This document shows positions 10,380-20,145 of a stretch of DNA of 64,000 nt, piece after piece. Under the pieces are notes generated by a model. That model was not told the origin of the DNA and made no database searches. It saw nothing but the letters and a program-made list of their open reading frames with translations. Position 1 is the stretch's first letter; the number at the start of each line of letters is the position of its first letter. The position numbers were made by a program, and so were the translations under genes. Location of the stretch: positions 417,639,081 through 417,703,080 of the forward strand of contig NC_058518.1 in the NCBI RefSeq assembly GCF_904849725.1, given 5' to 3'. The DNA is from Hordeum vulgare subsp. vulgare (lineage: Eukaryota > Streptophyta > Magnoliopsida > Poales > Poaceae).

Positions 10380-12517
10380 CCAAATCAACTGGAGTTGTGG
10401 TAGCACTAGATTAAGTGGTGCTAGAAGTGTCCTTGGGAATCCACTCGACCTTGGCTTGGGGTTCTTCCTCAAATGAGTAAATCCATTCTGAAGCTTGCCC
10501 TTGCCCTTGTGGTCTTGTGGTAGAAGGTCATCTTGAGAGCTTGTTCCCTTGGGGAGTGCAGGATCATACTTCTCCTTCTGATGAACAAACTTCGGGATGG
10601 GATATTGACCTTCTTCCCATTCAACTCCATTGGCATTGAATTAACCAACACCTTGCTTCTTCCGATGTCCTCCTTGCTTGTGCACAATTTCCTCGAATTG
10701 ATTACTTCCGGCAAGACTCTTGAATACACCTCTCTCTATAATCCCTTTCAATAAATCATTTTCTTTCTCAAGTGTAACTTGGCTAAGAGAATCATTAGTG
10801 GAATCAAGAGAGCTACTAGTAACGACATCATTTGATTTAGCTTTAGCATTATTGTTACTAGATGAAGAAACTTGCTTGCCTTTTTTACTACTGTTCTTAG
10901 GTTTAACTCGTGGAACCAAATTAGACAATAGTAATCGTTTGCCTAGATAATAAGAACTCTTCTGTCGAAGATCATCATTGATTGCTTTTAGAAACTCATG
11001 CTCTTCCTCTAAATTTACATTCTCGAAGCGTAGCTTCTCACGAGTTCTTGCAAGCTCTCCATGATCTTCTAGTGTAGTTTCATGAGCTAACTTAAGAGTA
11101 TTTAATTCTTTAGTTAGTCATTCAATCTCTTTCTTATGATCATCATTTGACTTCTCTTGACTAGCATGATTATTATCAAGTTCATTTTCAATGTTATCAC
11201 TAGTCTTATCATAGAGCAAGTCATCCTTTACTAACAAATCATCCTCATCACCATCAAAGTCAAAATACTCGGGGTGTGATACCTTCGGGCCTTTTGCCAT
11301 GAAGCAGTTGCCAATACCTTCATTTGGTGAATCAAATAAGTCATAGGAGTTGGAGGAAACGAGTGCAAGACCGACAACACCTTCATCTTGACTATAGTCA
11401 GAGTCGGAGTGGTAGCTTCTCTCGAATTGGTTGTCGGACTCGGAACGGGAAACCCATTCACCAACGTGAGCTTGATGTCTTCTTATTGAGCTTCTCTTGG
11501 TGTACCTGTCCTTCTTATCCGATTCATTGCCTCTCCAAGAGTATCTTCGTTCATAACGATCTTCTCTACTCCTTCTCTCTCTGCGAGGTGACTCATCTCT
11601 TGAGCTTCATCTTCTAGGTGACTCTTCCTTGTTTGTAGGGGGCCTAGCACTCATTGGAATAGTGTTTGGGCTTTCCACAATTGTAGCAGTTTCTGTCATG
11701 ACTAGACGAACGCTTCTCATCATATCTTGAGCTTGAGCTTTTCTCTTTGCCTCTACTCTTGTAGAACTTGTTGAATTTTTTAACCATGAGGTTGATATCT
11801 TCATTGGTAACAATGTTGTCATTTGAAGTAGCGGGAGCATAACTTGAAGTTTTGTAAGCACCGCTTGACTTGTTGTGCAATTCATATTTGTCCTTGAGTG
11901 ACACTTCACGAGCAACAATCCTTCCAATGACACGAGTTGGCTTGAGATCCTTGTTGTTTGGCATCATTTGGATCAATGTGCACATGGTTTCTTATCTTCC
12001 ATCCAAGGCTCTAAGTATCTTCTTGATGATGAATGTGTTGGTCGTCTCTTCGCTTCCTAAGCCGTCAATCTCATTTGTGATGAGAGCTAGCCTAGAGTAC
12101 ATCTCATCGACTCCTTTACCATCATTCATCTTGAACTTGTCAACCTGACTTTGAAGCACATCCAACTTTGATTCCCTGACGGAATTAGTACCTTCGTGCA
12201 TATCAATCAATGTATCCCAAATTTCCTTTACATTCTCAAGGAGGCTAATTTTGTTGAATTCTTTGGGTCACAAGTAGTTCAACAGGATGTCATAGTCTTG
12301 AGCATTGTATTGCAATATCTTCAATTCTTTCGTTGTCGCATCACGATCCGGTTCTCTTCCTTGTCCAAAAAATCACCTTGCACACCGACACGAACAACAG
12401 CCCAAACGGTAGGATTATGACCAAGAATATGCATTTTCTCTTATGCTTCCAACTAGCAAAGTTTGTACCATCAAAATATAGACCTCTACGGTGATAATTT
12501 CCCTCAATAGATGACAT
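10380..12517 (-). pseudogene. Copia-2 gag (long form), degraded
   Basis: Begins at ATG 12517 (MSSIEGNYHRR... then FDGTNFASWKHK, the usual copia gag opening). The capsid-like part continues as LDVLQSQVDKFKMNDGKG, then LITNEIDGLGSEE, then ALDGR. A CCHC zinc knuckle (CYNCGKPKHYSNEC) is at 11647-11688. It is followed by an Arg/Ser-rich stretch and an unusually long extension with the coiled-coil-like EKLRFENVNLEEEHEFLKAI and the block EKENDLLKGIIERGVFKSL near 10700. Several stops and frame changes (for example around 12290, 11985, 11118, 10641) mean it is not translatable as one protein. Gag would form the particle that packages RNA. Confidence 0.85.
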
Positions 12518-12557
12518 ACTCTCCTAGGTTGTGAAACTAATGCAATGGAGACCAAAA

Positions 12558-12568
12558 CTCTAATACCA
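12558..12568 (-). promoter_or_regulatory. Copia-2 primer-binding site
   Basis: The minus strand reads TGGTATTAGAG two bases inside the 5' LTR. It differs by one base from the common TGGTATCAGAG site for initiator methionine tRNA. Confidence 0.85.
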
Positions 12569-12570
12569 CT

Positions 12571-14088
12571 TGTAGGATCCGAAGTATGTCTGGAGGGGGT
12601 GATTATACTACTTGACAAAATAAAAACTTAGCCTTTTACCAATTTTAGTTCTGGGCCAATTTTAGCAATTATGACTAGTCAAGTTCACCCTACACATGCA
12701 TATCTAAGAGTATAATAGCGAAAAGTAAATACATGCAAATGTAATGTATAGGGTAAGGACGAAACATCAAACGCAAAGGTTGACACGATGATTTTTGGCG
12801 TGGTTCCGATAGGTGGTGCTATCGTACGCCCACGTTAGTGGAGACTTCAACCCACGGAGGGTAACGACTGCGAGAGTCCAGGAGTGCTCCACCCACAAGG
12901 GGTCCACGAAGAAGTGGCCTTGTCTATTCCGTGATGGCTTACGTCCACACACGACTAGCCTCACTCATGGTAGATCTTCATGAAGTAGGCGATTTCCTTT
13001 CTCTTACAAACTTCTTGGTTAAATTCCACAACACGAAGTAGGAGGCTCCCAAGCGACACCTAACCAATCTAGGAGGCACCACCCTCCAAAAGGTAATAGA
13101 TGCGGTAGAAGGATGAACTCCTTGCTCTTGTGCTTCAAAAGATAGTTCCCTCGACACAAATTCACTCTCTCATAGATTTGGTAGGAGTAAGAGAGATTGA
13201 TTTTGTGGACAGAAACTTGGGGAGGCTAGAGATCAAGTTTCAAATGGTTGGGTTGGAATCTGTTGATCTTAACACGTGAGTGGGTCTCTCTCTCTCTCTC
13301 TCAGAAAAGATCGATGTGACAAGTGGGTGTGTCTTCCGAGTGCTTCGTTTGCAAATGAGAGGAGGTGGATGGGTATATGTAGGCATCCCCCAAAATCCAA
13401 TAGTTACAACAGTATTGCCCAACTCGGTGACACCAAAATGAATCTCGGCGGTACCGAGTTGCACTAAATGTGGAAACTTTTGGATTCTCGGTGAGACCGA
13501 TATATAAATCTTGGTGGTACCGATACGATGACCTAGGGCAGTTTCGAAATCTCGATGAGACCGATTCCAATCTTGGTAATTCCGATTCTTGGAATTTTCT
13601 CAACAGAGAGTTGGTTACTGTCTTTCGGTGGCACCGATGTGAGACTTGGTGGTACCGAGAGATTAGGGTTTGTCAAAGGATCTGTCACTCAAGTAATAGG
13701 TAGGGCGGAGTGGAAAATACTAGTGGCACCAATTTTGCTCGTTTGGATTGGGACAGAGATATTTGTGGGAGAAATGAGTGAATATTTTTGGTGGCTATCT
13801 CTAAGCACTTGAGGAATCAATTCATCATAATACCTCACCCCCTTTTAATAGTATTGGCTTTTCGATGGACTCAAATGCCATTTCTCACAAATGTAAAATT
13901 TAGAGTCCTCTTGCTTGAAGCTTGATCCATTCCTATTCATTTCCTTCATGAAGGGGTTTCTCCGCACAATCCTTTGGCCAATGCATATTTGAAATTTTCT
14001 GAAATATACTTGGATAAGACCATTAGTTCAATGATACATATGTTGTGATTAATTACTAGACCCACCTTAAGAAGCAATTGTGCTTTCA
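12571..14088 (-). repeat. Copia-2 5' LTR
   Basis: 1518 bp, pair of 4591-6116. It carries the better-preserved version of the CGGTG-type dyads (about 13425-13735). The TATA region (GGGTATATGTAGG, plus 13370-13382) has decayed relative to the other LTR. Confidence 0.92.
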
Positions 14089-14330
14089 TTCATCCTCATC
14101 CTTCTTTATGAGAAAGACCCATTTTGTTCCAATGATTTTGTGATCGTCCTTGGGTTTATCCACTAAGGGTCAAGCTTGATTGGTCTCGAGGTTGTGTAGC
14201 TCTTCATGCATTGCACTTACCCAATCCTGGTCTTCAAGCACTTCTTCTACCTTCATAGGATCAATACTAGAAATGCAAGAGTAATGCTCACAAAACTTAG
14301 CTTTTTGCATGGTAGATGGTGGAGCTTACT
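14089..14330 (-). pseudogene. Copia-1 pol fragment: start of reverse transcriptase
   Basis: The minus strand encodes the linker before RT (MQKAKFCEHYSCISSIDP, then VEEVLEDQDWVSAMHEELHN) and the RT opening (DDHKIIGTKWVFLIKKDED), with in-frame stops after an acidic run and after ETNQA. It joins 4590 across copia-2. The acidic Asp/Glu run at its start abuts the trinucleotide array. Confidence 0.85.
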
Positions 14331-14395
14331 CATCATCATCATCATCTTCTTCTTCTTCTTCTTCTTCTTTTTCTTGTTGTTGTTGTTGTTGTTAC

Positions 14396-14441
<46 letters not shown>

Positions 14442-14581
14442 GCTGTTGCTGTTGTTCTATTGTTGTTGCTGTTGTTCTGTTGTTGTTGTTGTTGTTACTG
14501 CTGTTGTTGTTGTTGTTGTTGTTGTTGTTATGTTGTTGTTGCTGTTGTTGTTGTTGTTGTTGCTGTTGCGGTTGCGGTTGC

Positions 14582-14612
<31 letters not shown>

Positions 14613-14648
14613 GCTATTGCTGTTGCTGTTGCTGTTGTTGCTGCTGTT

Positions 14649-14682
<34 letters not shown>

Positions 14683-14691
14683 CTGCTGGGA
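14331..14691. repeat. Trinucleotide microsatellite (ATC)n(TTC)n(TTG/TTGCTG)n
   Basis: About 360 bp of nearly uninterrupted triplets: five ATC, about seven TTC, then TTG with CTG, TTA and CGG variants. It lies exactly between gag start and RT linker of copia-1, where gag C-terminus, protease and integrase should be. The ORFs called here in all frames (poly-Leu, poly-Cys, poly-Val, poly-Asn) are artefacts of the repeat. Confidence 0.98.
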
Positions 14692-14843
14692 TCAATGGGA
14701 GGCATATATGGGCTATGAACATACTTGCTTAAGTCAAATTCATCAAATATATCAAGCATTTCATCTCCCCAAGAGTCATAGTACTCTCCATTGATAATGG
14801 GCACTCTACATCTAAGACTCCCCAAAGTAGACACATCCATCAT
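14692..14843 (-). pseudogene. Copia-1 gag N-terminal fragment
   Basis: From ATG 14843 the minus strand reads MDVSTLG, then RVPIINGEYYDSWGDEMLDI, then SKYVHSPYMPPIDP before running into the triplet repeat. The NGEYYDSWGDEM block matches the start of copia capsids (x-P-x-x-x-G-x-x-Y-x-x-W). Only about 50 residues survive. Confidence 0.75.
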
Positions 14844-14882
14844 GTTCCAATGGTGATAAAACCGAAGCAGTCGAAACCAAAA

Positions 14883-14894
14883 CTCTGATATCAA
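14883..14894 (-). promoter_or_regulatory. Copia-1 primer-binding site
   Basis: The minus strand reads TTGATATCAGAG next to the LTR end at 14896, an initiator-Met-type site with one change from the usual TTGGTATCAGAG. Confidence 0.7.
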
Positions 14895-14895
14895 T

Positions 14896-15640
14896 TGTAG
14901 GATTGAGAAGGGAGGTCTAGCGTGGGGGTGAATAGACATTTAACATGGCAAAGGTGCAATTTTTTATTCTCTTCAAATTTAGACAGATTTTAACACAAGT
15001 TAAGTTGCAACCAACATTTCCTACACATCTAGAGATTGAGCAGCGGAAAGTGAGTATCATGCAAGTAGAAGAAAGTAATGTAAGGTGAAGATAGGAAGAT
15101 CAAACGCAATGAAGATACAGTGTTTTTGGTGTGGTTCTGATAGGTAGTGTTATCTTATGTCCATGTTGATGGAGATTTCAACCCATGGAGGGGAACGGCT
15201 TTGCGAGTCCATGAAGGGCTCCACCCACGAAGGGTGCACTAAGAAGCAACTTTTTCCATGCCATCATGACTTATATCCATGAAGGACTTACCTTACTCGG
15301 GGTAGATCTTCATGAAGTAGACAATCTCCTTGCAATTAAAAACTTATTGGCTGAACTCCACATGATTTGGAGGCTCCCAAGCGACACCTAACCAATCTAA
15401 CAGACACCACTCTCCAAAAGGTAACAGATGTTGTGTCGATGATGAACTCCCTGCTCTTGTGCTTCAAAAGATAGTCTCCTCAATCACTCTCTCATAGAAT
15501 TGGCCTTGGTTGAAGAAAAGGATTGGGTGAAAAGGAACTTGAGGAGGCTAGAAATCAAGGATCTTATGGTAGGAATGGAATCCCTTGATTTCAACACATG
15601 ATCAGGTGGCTTTGTCTAAGAAAATCTATGCCGGAAGTGT
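14896..15640 (-). repeat. Copia-1 5' LTR, truncated
   Basis: Starts TGTAGGATT on the plus strand and resembles the R/U5 half of the copia-2 LTR (shared phrases for 'wounded' segments such as GGTAGATCTTCATGAAGTAG and GCGACACCTAACCAATCTA). Similarity is lost near 15640, before the TATA and dyad region, where another repeat begins. Confidence 0.75.
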
Positions 15641-15689
15641 AGTTTCGTTCTAAGGTCTCTCTTTTAGAGTAGGTGTGCTACTTGTACAC

Positions 15690-16495
15690 TCGATTGGGAT
15701 TTCCCCCGAAGAGGAGAGGAGATGCAACACAGTGGAGATAAGTATTTTCCTCAGTAACAACCAAGTTTATCGAACCGATAAGAGAACCACGCAAATTCTC
15801 GTCGTTAGCACCTACACACAAAAGAGCAAACACTTCCACCCAACACGGGCAAGAGGGCTGTCAAGCCCCTTGAACTCGTTCCTTTTAAGTATTAAGTGGT
15901 GATAGATAGATAATATAAATATAAAATGAAATAATAGAAGATAAATGGCAGAAATATTTTTAGAGTTTTTGTAATAATATTTGTGAAGATGTGGGGGCCA
16001 TAGTTTTTGCCACAGACTTCTCTCCCGAAGAAAGCATACGATGGGAAAACAAATTGCTGTTGGGCAATTGGTAGAATAGCGCATAGTTACAGAATATTTA
16101 TGAGTGTCAATGATAATATATATAAGCATCACGTCCATAAGCAAGTAGTCCGACTCCTACTTGCATCTACTACTATTACTCCGCCCATCGACCACTATCC
16201 ATCACTAATACAAAGTATTAAGTAAAAACAGAGTAATGCTTGGAACAAGATGACATGATGTAGACAAAGTAAACTCAACTAATATGAATAAACCCCATAT
16301 TTTTATCATTAATGGAAGCAATACAAATATGTGTCATGTCCCCTTTGATCACTACGATTGAGCACCACAATATTGACCCATCACAACGCACCACTCCCAC
16401 CGAAGATAAATCAGTCTAGTTGGCCAAACCAAACCAATAGATCGGAGAGAAATACAAAGCTATCATAATCATGCATATAAGAAACCAGCAAAGTC
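15690..16495 (-). repeat. Diverged Athila-lineage LTR fragment
   Basis: Minus-strand fragment weakly but colinearly similar to the LTR of element B (31370-32110). Shared landmarks include AAGTATTTTCCTCAG, GCATCACGTCC, CTACTACTATTACTCC, GACATGATGTAGA and AGTTGGCCA. Both ends are missing. It is much older than A and B. Confidence 0.7.
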
Positions 16496-16497
16496 TT

Positions 16498-18412
16498 CAC
16501 CAGCAGTTAGCTGACATGGACAAGACGTGCATTTAATGCAACTGACAGCGGTAGATAGATAAGCGCCACTATAGGTTCACTGTAACATCTCGTGAACCTA
16601 CCATCGAGCACTGTAGGTGACCCCTTCGCCTATAAAAGGAGGCCCTTAGGTCATTCAGAAGGGGTTAGACTCTATGGAGATTGGCCAAGAATACGGTTAT
16701 CATCACTGTAAACGAACAACAAAAGAACGCTTAACATGATCAGACGAGCATGACGTAGGGTTTTACGCGTAAGCGACCCGAACCTGGGTAAAAAGGCTTG
16801 TCGGGTGTTGATCGTTAGGTCTGCTCTTGACGTTGCTTTTCCCCTCCCTATGATCACAAGGGTAATACGTTGATCCCCATAGGTGTCGACCTAGCATTGC
16901 CGAAATCTTTGGCGCGCCAGGTAGGAGGCGGGGAAAAGACGCGTGGAGCGGAGCAGGCTCAACGCCGGCTCCATCGAAGTTTGGGCGCTATGCTGCGTTC
17001 CTCCGGAAACGGAGCACCGCGGCAGGCGCCCTGCTCTGCTACGGCTTCCCAAGGCCTACGCGAGCGCGTTTCTACACGCGCGAGGGGGGCAGGGAGGCGG
17101 AGGCTCCAAGAGCAGCATCGTTAGGCCGATGCATTGCTCGGGGGGCAACCCACAGCTATCGAGGGCGTGCCTGGGCGCTTCATAGAGGCCCCAGCGCATA
17201 CTTTGGCGGACGCATCTCCGCGGAGCGATGCGTAGTCGTTGAGGATGCACCACACGGTCCCGAAGCCCCGACGCGCACTCCAGTGCGAATGTTGCGCCCC
17301 TGAGAGCATCGCATCGTCGCCCAAGGACACGCTCGGGGGCTCCGCAAGCACGACCTAGCAAGAGAAAAGCAAAGGGGTTACACCCTGGTTGGCTCTTCCT
17401 CCAAACGACGGTCACAAGCCGTCGACAAGAAGTCCATGCCGGAGGAAAGACCGCTAGGAGCGGTGATTCCTTGCTCGCCGAGGGATCCTATGCCCCGACG
17501 AAAGATTCAAGCGCCTCGCAACTGCGGCACAGTCAGATAAGTTCTTGAGTTTGAGATTCAGATTTAAAGTAGATAGATCTTTTGATTTTTCCCTTCTGAA
17601 GTTTCAAATCTTTGTGTGAGTAGTTCACGCGTACTCGGGCCTTCCCAAAGCTCGGCGCACCTTGTCTTTGTTTCGAACTCGCTCAAACGACCTAAACGGC
17701 CACAGAGTGCCTTCAAACAGTTGCGAACCTGATCAACAAAGCAAGCGGCTACGTAGCACCCGATTTCGCCTCAAGCTGCGCTTGACGATTTCCATGGTTG
17801 CACCGAACGCGGCGAGGAGTCTTGCCGGTATTCGCCGGCAAGCTCCCAGATATGCAAGAACAAATCGCACAAAGAACAGAATCGAAAAAGGGAAAACCAG
17901 TCTTTTTCATTTATATGAATAGATACATTTGGCTTCACTTACAAAGCGTGGTAGTCCTAACCAAAAGACTCTGTCTTTTGAGAAGGGCCAACCCGCGCGG
18001 AGGAGTGAAGTTCAAAAAGACAAAAAGGCGGGGCTCCCGGCGCGGTCAGGGCCGCCCCCCAGGGCCGGCGCAGAGCCAGCGAGATCGACACCGCCCCCGA
18101 CGGGCGCCGCCTGACCCCCTCCGGCCAAGGTGCGGAGGGCAGGGCACAGGAAGGGTGAAGGATGCAGAGCCGACGGGCGTGCCTCCTCCCAAAGCCAGGG
18201 GACCAATACCCGCTCCGGTGAGGTGGCCCAAGCAGAGGACCTGGAGAAGTCAGAGCTGGTGGAGGTGCCTCCTCCTCAAACACGATGCACCGACGCCAGC
18301 TCCGGCATGGTGTCCCCGCCGGGCGGGGGCGAGCCGCGAGCAAGCCACGGCGGTGCGGTCTATGTCCAGTCGGGGCCCAGGGACTCAACACACAGTTTGA
18401 CACCCCGTGGCC
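16498..18412 (+). mobile_element. Gypsy fragment with Tat-lineage-like leader
   Basis: A plus-strand LTR end is suggested by a TATA box (CCTATAAAAGGAGG, 16629-16642), a short leader and then TTTGGCGCGCCAGGTAGGAG at 16908, a phrase typical of the region just before gag in Tat-like plant gypsy elements. Downstream to about 17420 the DNA is GC-rich with gag-leader-like frames. 17430-18412 holds no recognisable domain; frames there are GC-rich noise. No pol is present and element A cuts it at 18413. Confidence 0.5.
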
Positions 18413-19921
18413 TGATACGTCTCCAACGTATCTATAATTTTTTATGGTTCCCTGATATTATCTTGTCAAACTTTGGATGTTTTGTAAGCCTTTTATATCT
18501 TTTTTGGGACTAACTTATTAACTCAGTGCCAAGTGCCACTTCCTGTTTTTTCCGTGTTTTTGACCCTTTTCAGAGGAGGGTTTTAAACTGTGTCTAAACG
18601 GAATAAAACTTCCGAAAAGATTTTTTCCGGAACAGAAGATACGCACGAGACTTGAGAACCAAGGCAGGGGCCACCAGGGGACCCCACAAGCCCCCCAGGC
18701 GCGACCAGGGGGGCTCGCGCCTAGCTGGCTTGTGGGCCCCTGTGGCTCGTCTGCCCTACCTCTTCCGCCTATAAATTCCTGAAAAATCCAAAATTGTGCG
18801 AGAGATCCACGAAAATACTTTTCCACCGCCGCAAGCTTCTATCTCCGCAAGATCCCATCTGGGGTACGTTCTGGTGCCCTGTCGGAGGCGGATTCGGATA
18901 CGGAGGGCTTCTTCATCAACACCATGACCTCTCCGATGATGCGTGAGTAGTTCACCATAGACCTTCGGGTCCATAGCTAGTAGCTAGATGGCTTCTTCTC
19001 TCTCTTGGATCTTCAATACAAAGTTCTCCATGATCTTCATGGAGATCTATCCGATGTAATCATCTTTGCGGTGTGTTTGTCGAGATCCGATGAATTGTGG
19101 ATTTATGATCAGATTATCTATGAATCTTATTTGAGTTTCTTCTGATCTCTTATATGCATGATTGCATATCCTTGTAATTCTCTTCGAGTTGTGGGTTTTG
19201 TTTGGCCAACTTGATCTATGATTCTTGCAATGGGAGAAGTGTTTGGTTTTGGGTTCATACCGTGCGGTGACCTCACCCAGTGACAGAAGGGGTAGCGAGG
19301 CACGCATCGTGTTGTTGCCATCAAGGGTGAAAAGATGGGGTTTTCATCATTGGTTTGAGTTTATCCCTCTACATCATGTCATCTTGCTTATGGCGTTACT
19401 ATGTTCGTCATGAACTCAATACACTAGATGCATGCTGGATAGCGGTCGATGTGTGGAGTAATAGTAGTAGATGCAGAAAGTATCGGTCTACTTGTCTCGG
19501 ACATGATGCCTATATGTATGATCATTGCCTTAGATATCGTCATGACTTTGCGCGGTTCTATCAATTGCTCGACAGTAATTTGTTCACCCACCGTAATATT
19601 TGCTATTTTGAGAGAAGCCTCTAGTGAACACTATGGCCCCCGGGTCTACTTCACATCATATTTTCAGCCTTACACTTTTACTTCTTTGCACTTTCCGCCT
19701 TCAGATCTCACTTTGCAATCAATCTTGAAGGGATTGACAACCCCTTTATAACGTTGGGCGCAAGCTCGTTTGTGTTTGCGCGGGTACTCTGGACACCTGG
19801 CTTTGATTCTCCTACTGGATTGATACCTTGGTTCTCAAAACTGAGGGAAATACTTACTGCTCCTGTGCCGCATCACCCTTTCCTCTTCAAGGGAAAATCA
19901 ACGCAAGCTCAAGAGGCAGCA
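18413..19921 (+). repeat. Element A 5' LTR
   Basis: Starts TGATACGTCTCCAACG and ends GAGGCAGCA. A GC-rich dyad (about 18688-18742, CCCACAAGCC...GGCTTGTGGG) precedes a TATA box (CCTATAAATT, 18768-18777). Its repeat partner begins at 24922. Confidence 0.92.
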
Positions 19922-19931
19922 GAAGGATTTC

Positions 19932-19949
19932 TGGCGCCGTTGCCGGGGA
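19932..19949 (+). promoter_or_regulatory. Element A primer-binding site (Asp tRNA type)
   Basis: TGGCGCCGTTGCCGGGGA, the usual plant Asp-tRNA site of Athila-lineage elements, ten bases after the LTR. Confidence 0.9.
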
Positions 19950-20145
19950 TGATCAAGTTCTAGGTGAAGCTCATCCAAGTAAGTGTCGCAAACTCATATC
20001 TTGCATTTACTTTTTTTGCCTCTCGTTTTCCTCTCCCCCACTTCTGAAAAACAAAAAATTACAAAAATATTTGCCTTTTTCGTTCGCCCTTTTCTCTCGC
20101 TTGCTTTCTATTCGCTCGGGTGCTTGGTTGCTTGCTGAAGTCACC

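Larger units (their letters stand above)
4591..14088 (-). mobile_element. Copia-2: complete but pol-less copia-type retrotransposon
   Basis: Two LTRs (4591-6116 and 12571-14088) on the minus strand begin TGAAAGCAC and end CCTACA. Target duplication is TCCAT (4586-4590) versus TTCAT (14089-14093), one mismatch. The PBS matches initiator-Met tRNA usage (TGGTATTAGAG, 12568-12558), and the polypurine tract AAAAGGGGG abuts the 3' LTR. Internal order: long gag (12517-about 10380), non-coding stretch, promoter-like block (about 9420-9321), second ORF (8667-about 6600). No protease, integrase or reverse transcriptase motif was found, so the element is non-autonomous by content. The LTRs differ noticeably (of the order of 10% in the stretch I compared), so it is old. 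Confidence 0.9.
3022..15640 (-). mobile_element. Copia-1: old, truncated Ty1-copia retrotransposon (host of copia-2)
   Basis: Minus-strand copia element in several pieces. From its 5' side they are: truncated 5' LTR (14896-about 15640), PBS (14883-14894), gag start (14843-14692), a trinucleotide repeat, the start of reverse transcriptase (14330-14089), then, after the inserted copia-2, more RT (4590-about 4191) and finally RT end plus RNase H (about 3804-3022). Protease, integrase and the 3' LTR are missing. The RT reading is continuous across the copia-2 insertion site (before: ...FLIKKDED; after: GQVVR...), which shows that copia-2 inserted into it. LTR R/U5 sequence is related to that of copia-2, so they belong to allied families. 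Confidence 0.85.

Noticed and set aside
14206..14939. Long frames rich in Leu, Cys, Val or Asn
   Set aside because: They are readings of the triplet repeat in different phases; only the 50 residues at 14692-14843 resemble gag.
17798..18400. 200-codon plus-strand ORF rich in Arg and Pro
   Set aside because: GC-rich sequence with competing frames on both strands, no domain, and it ends at the element A insertion; not supported as a gene.
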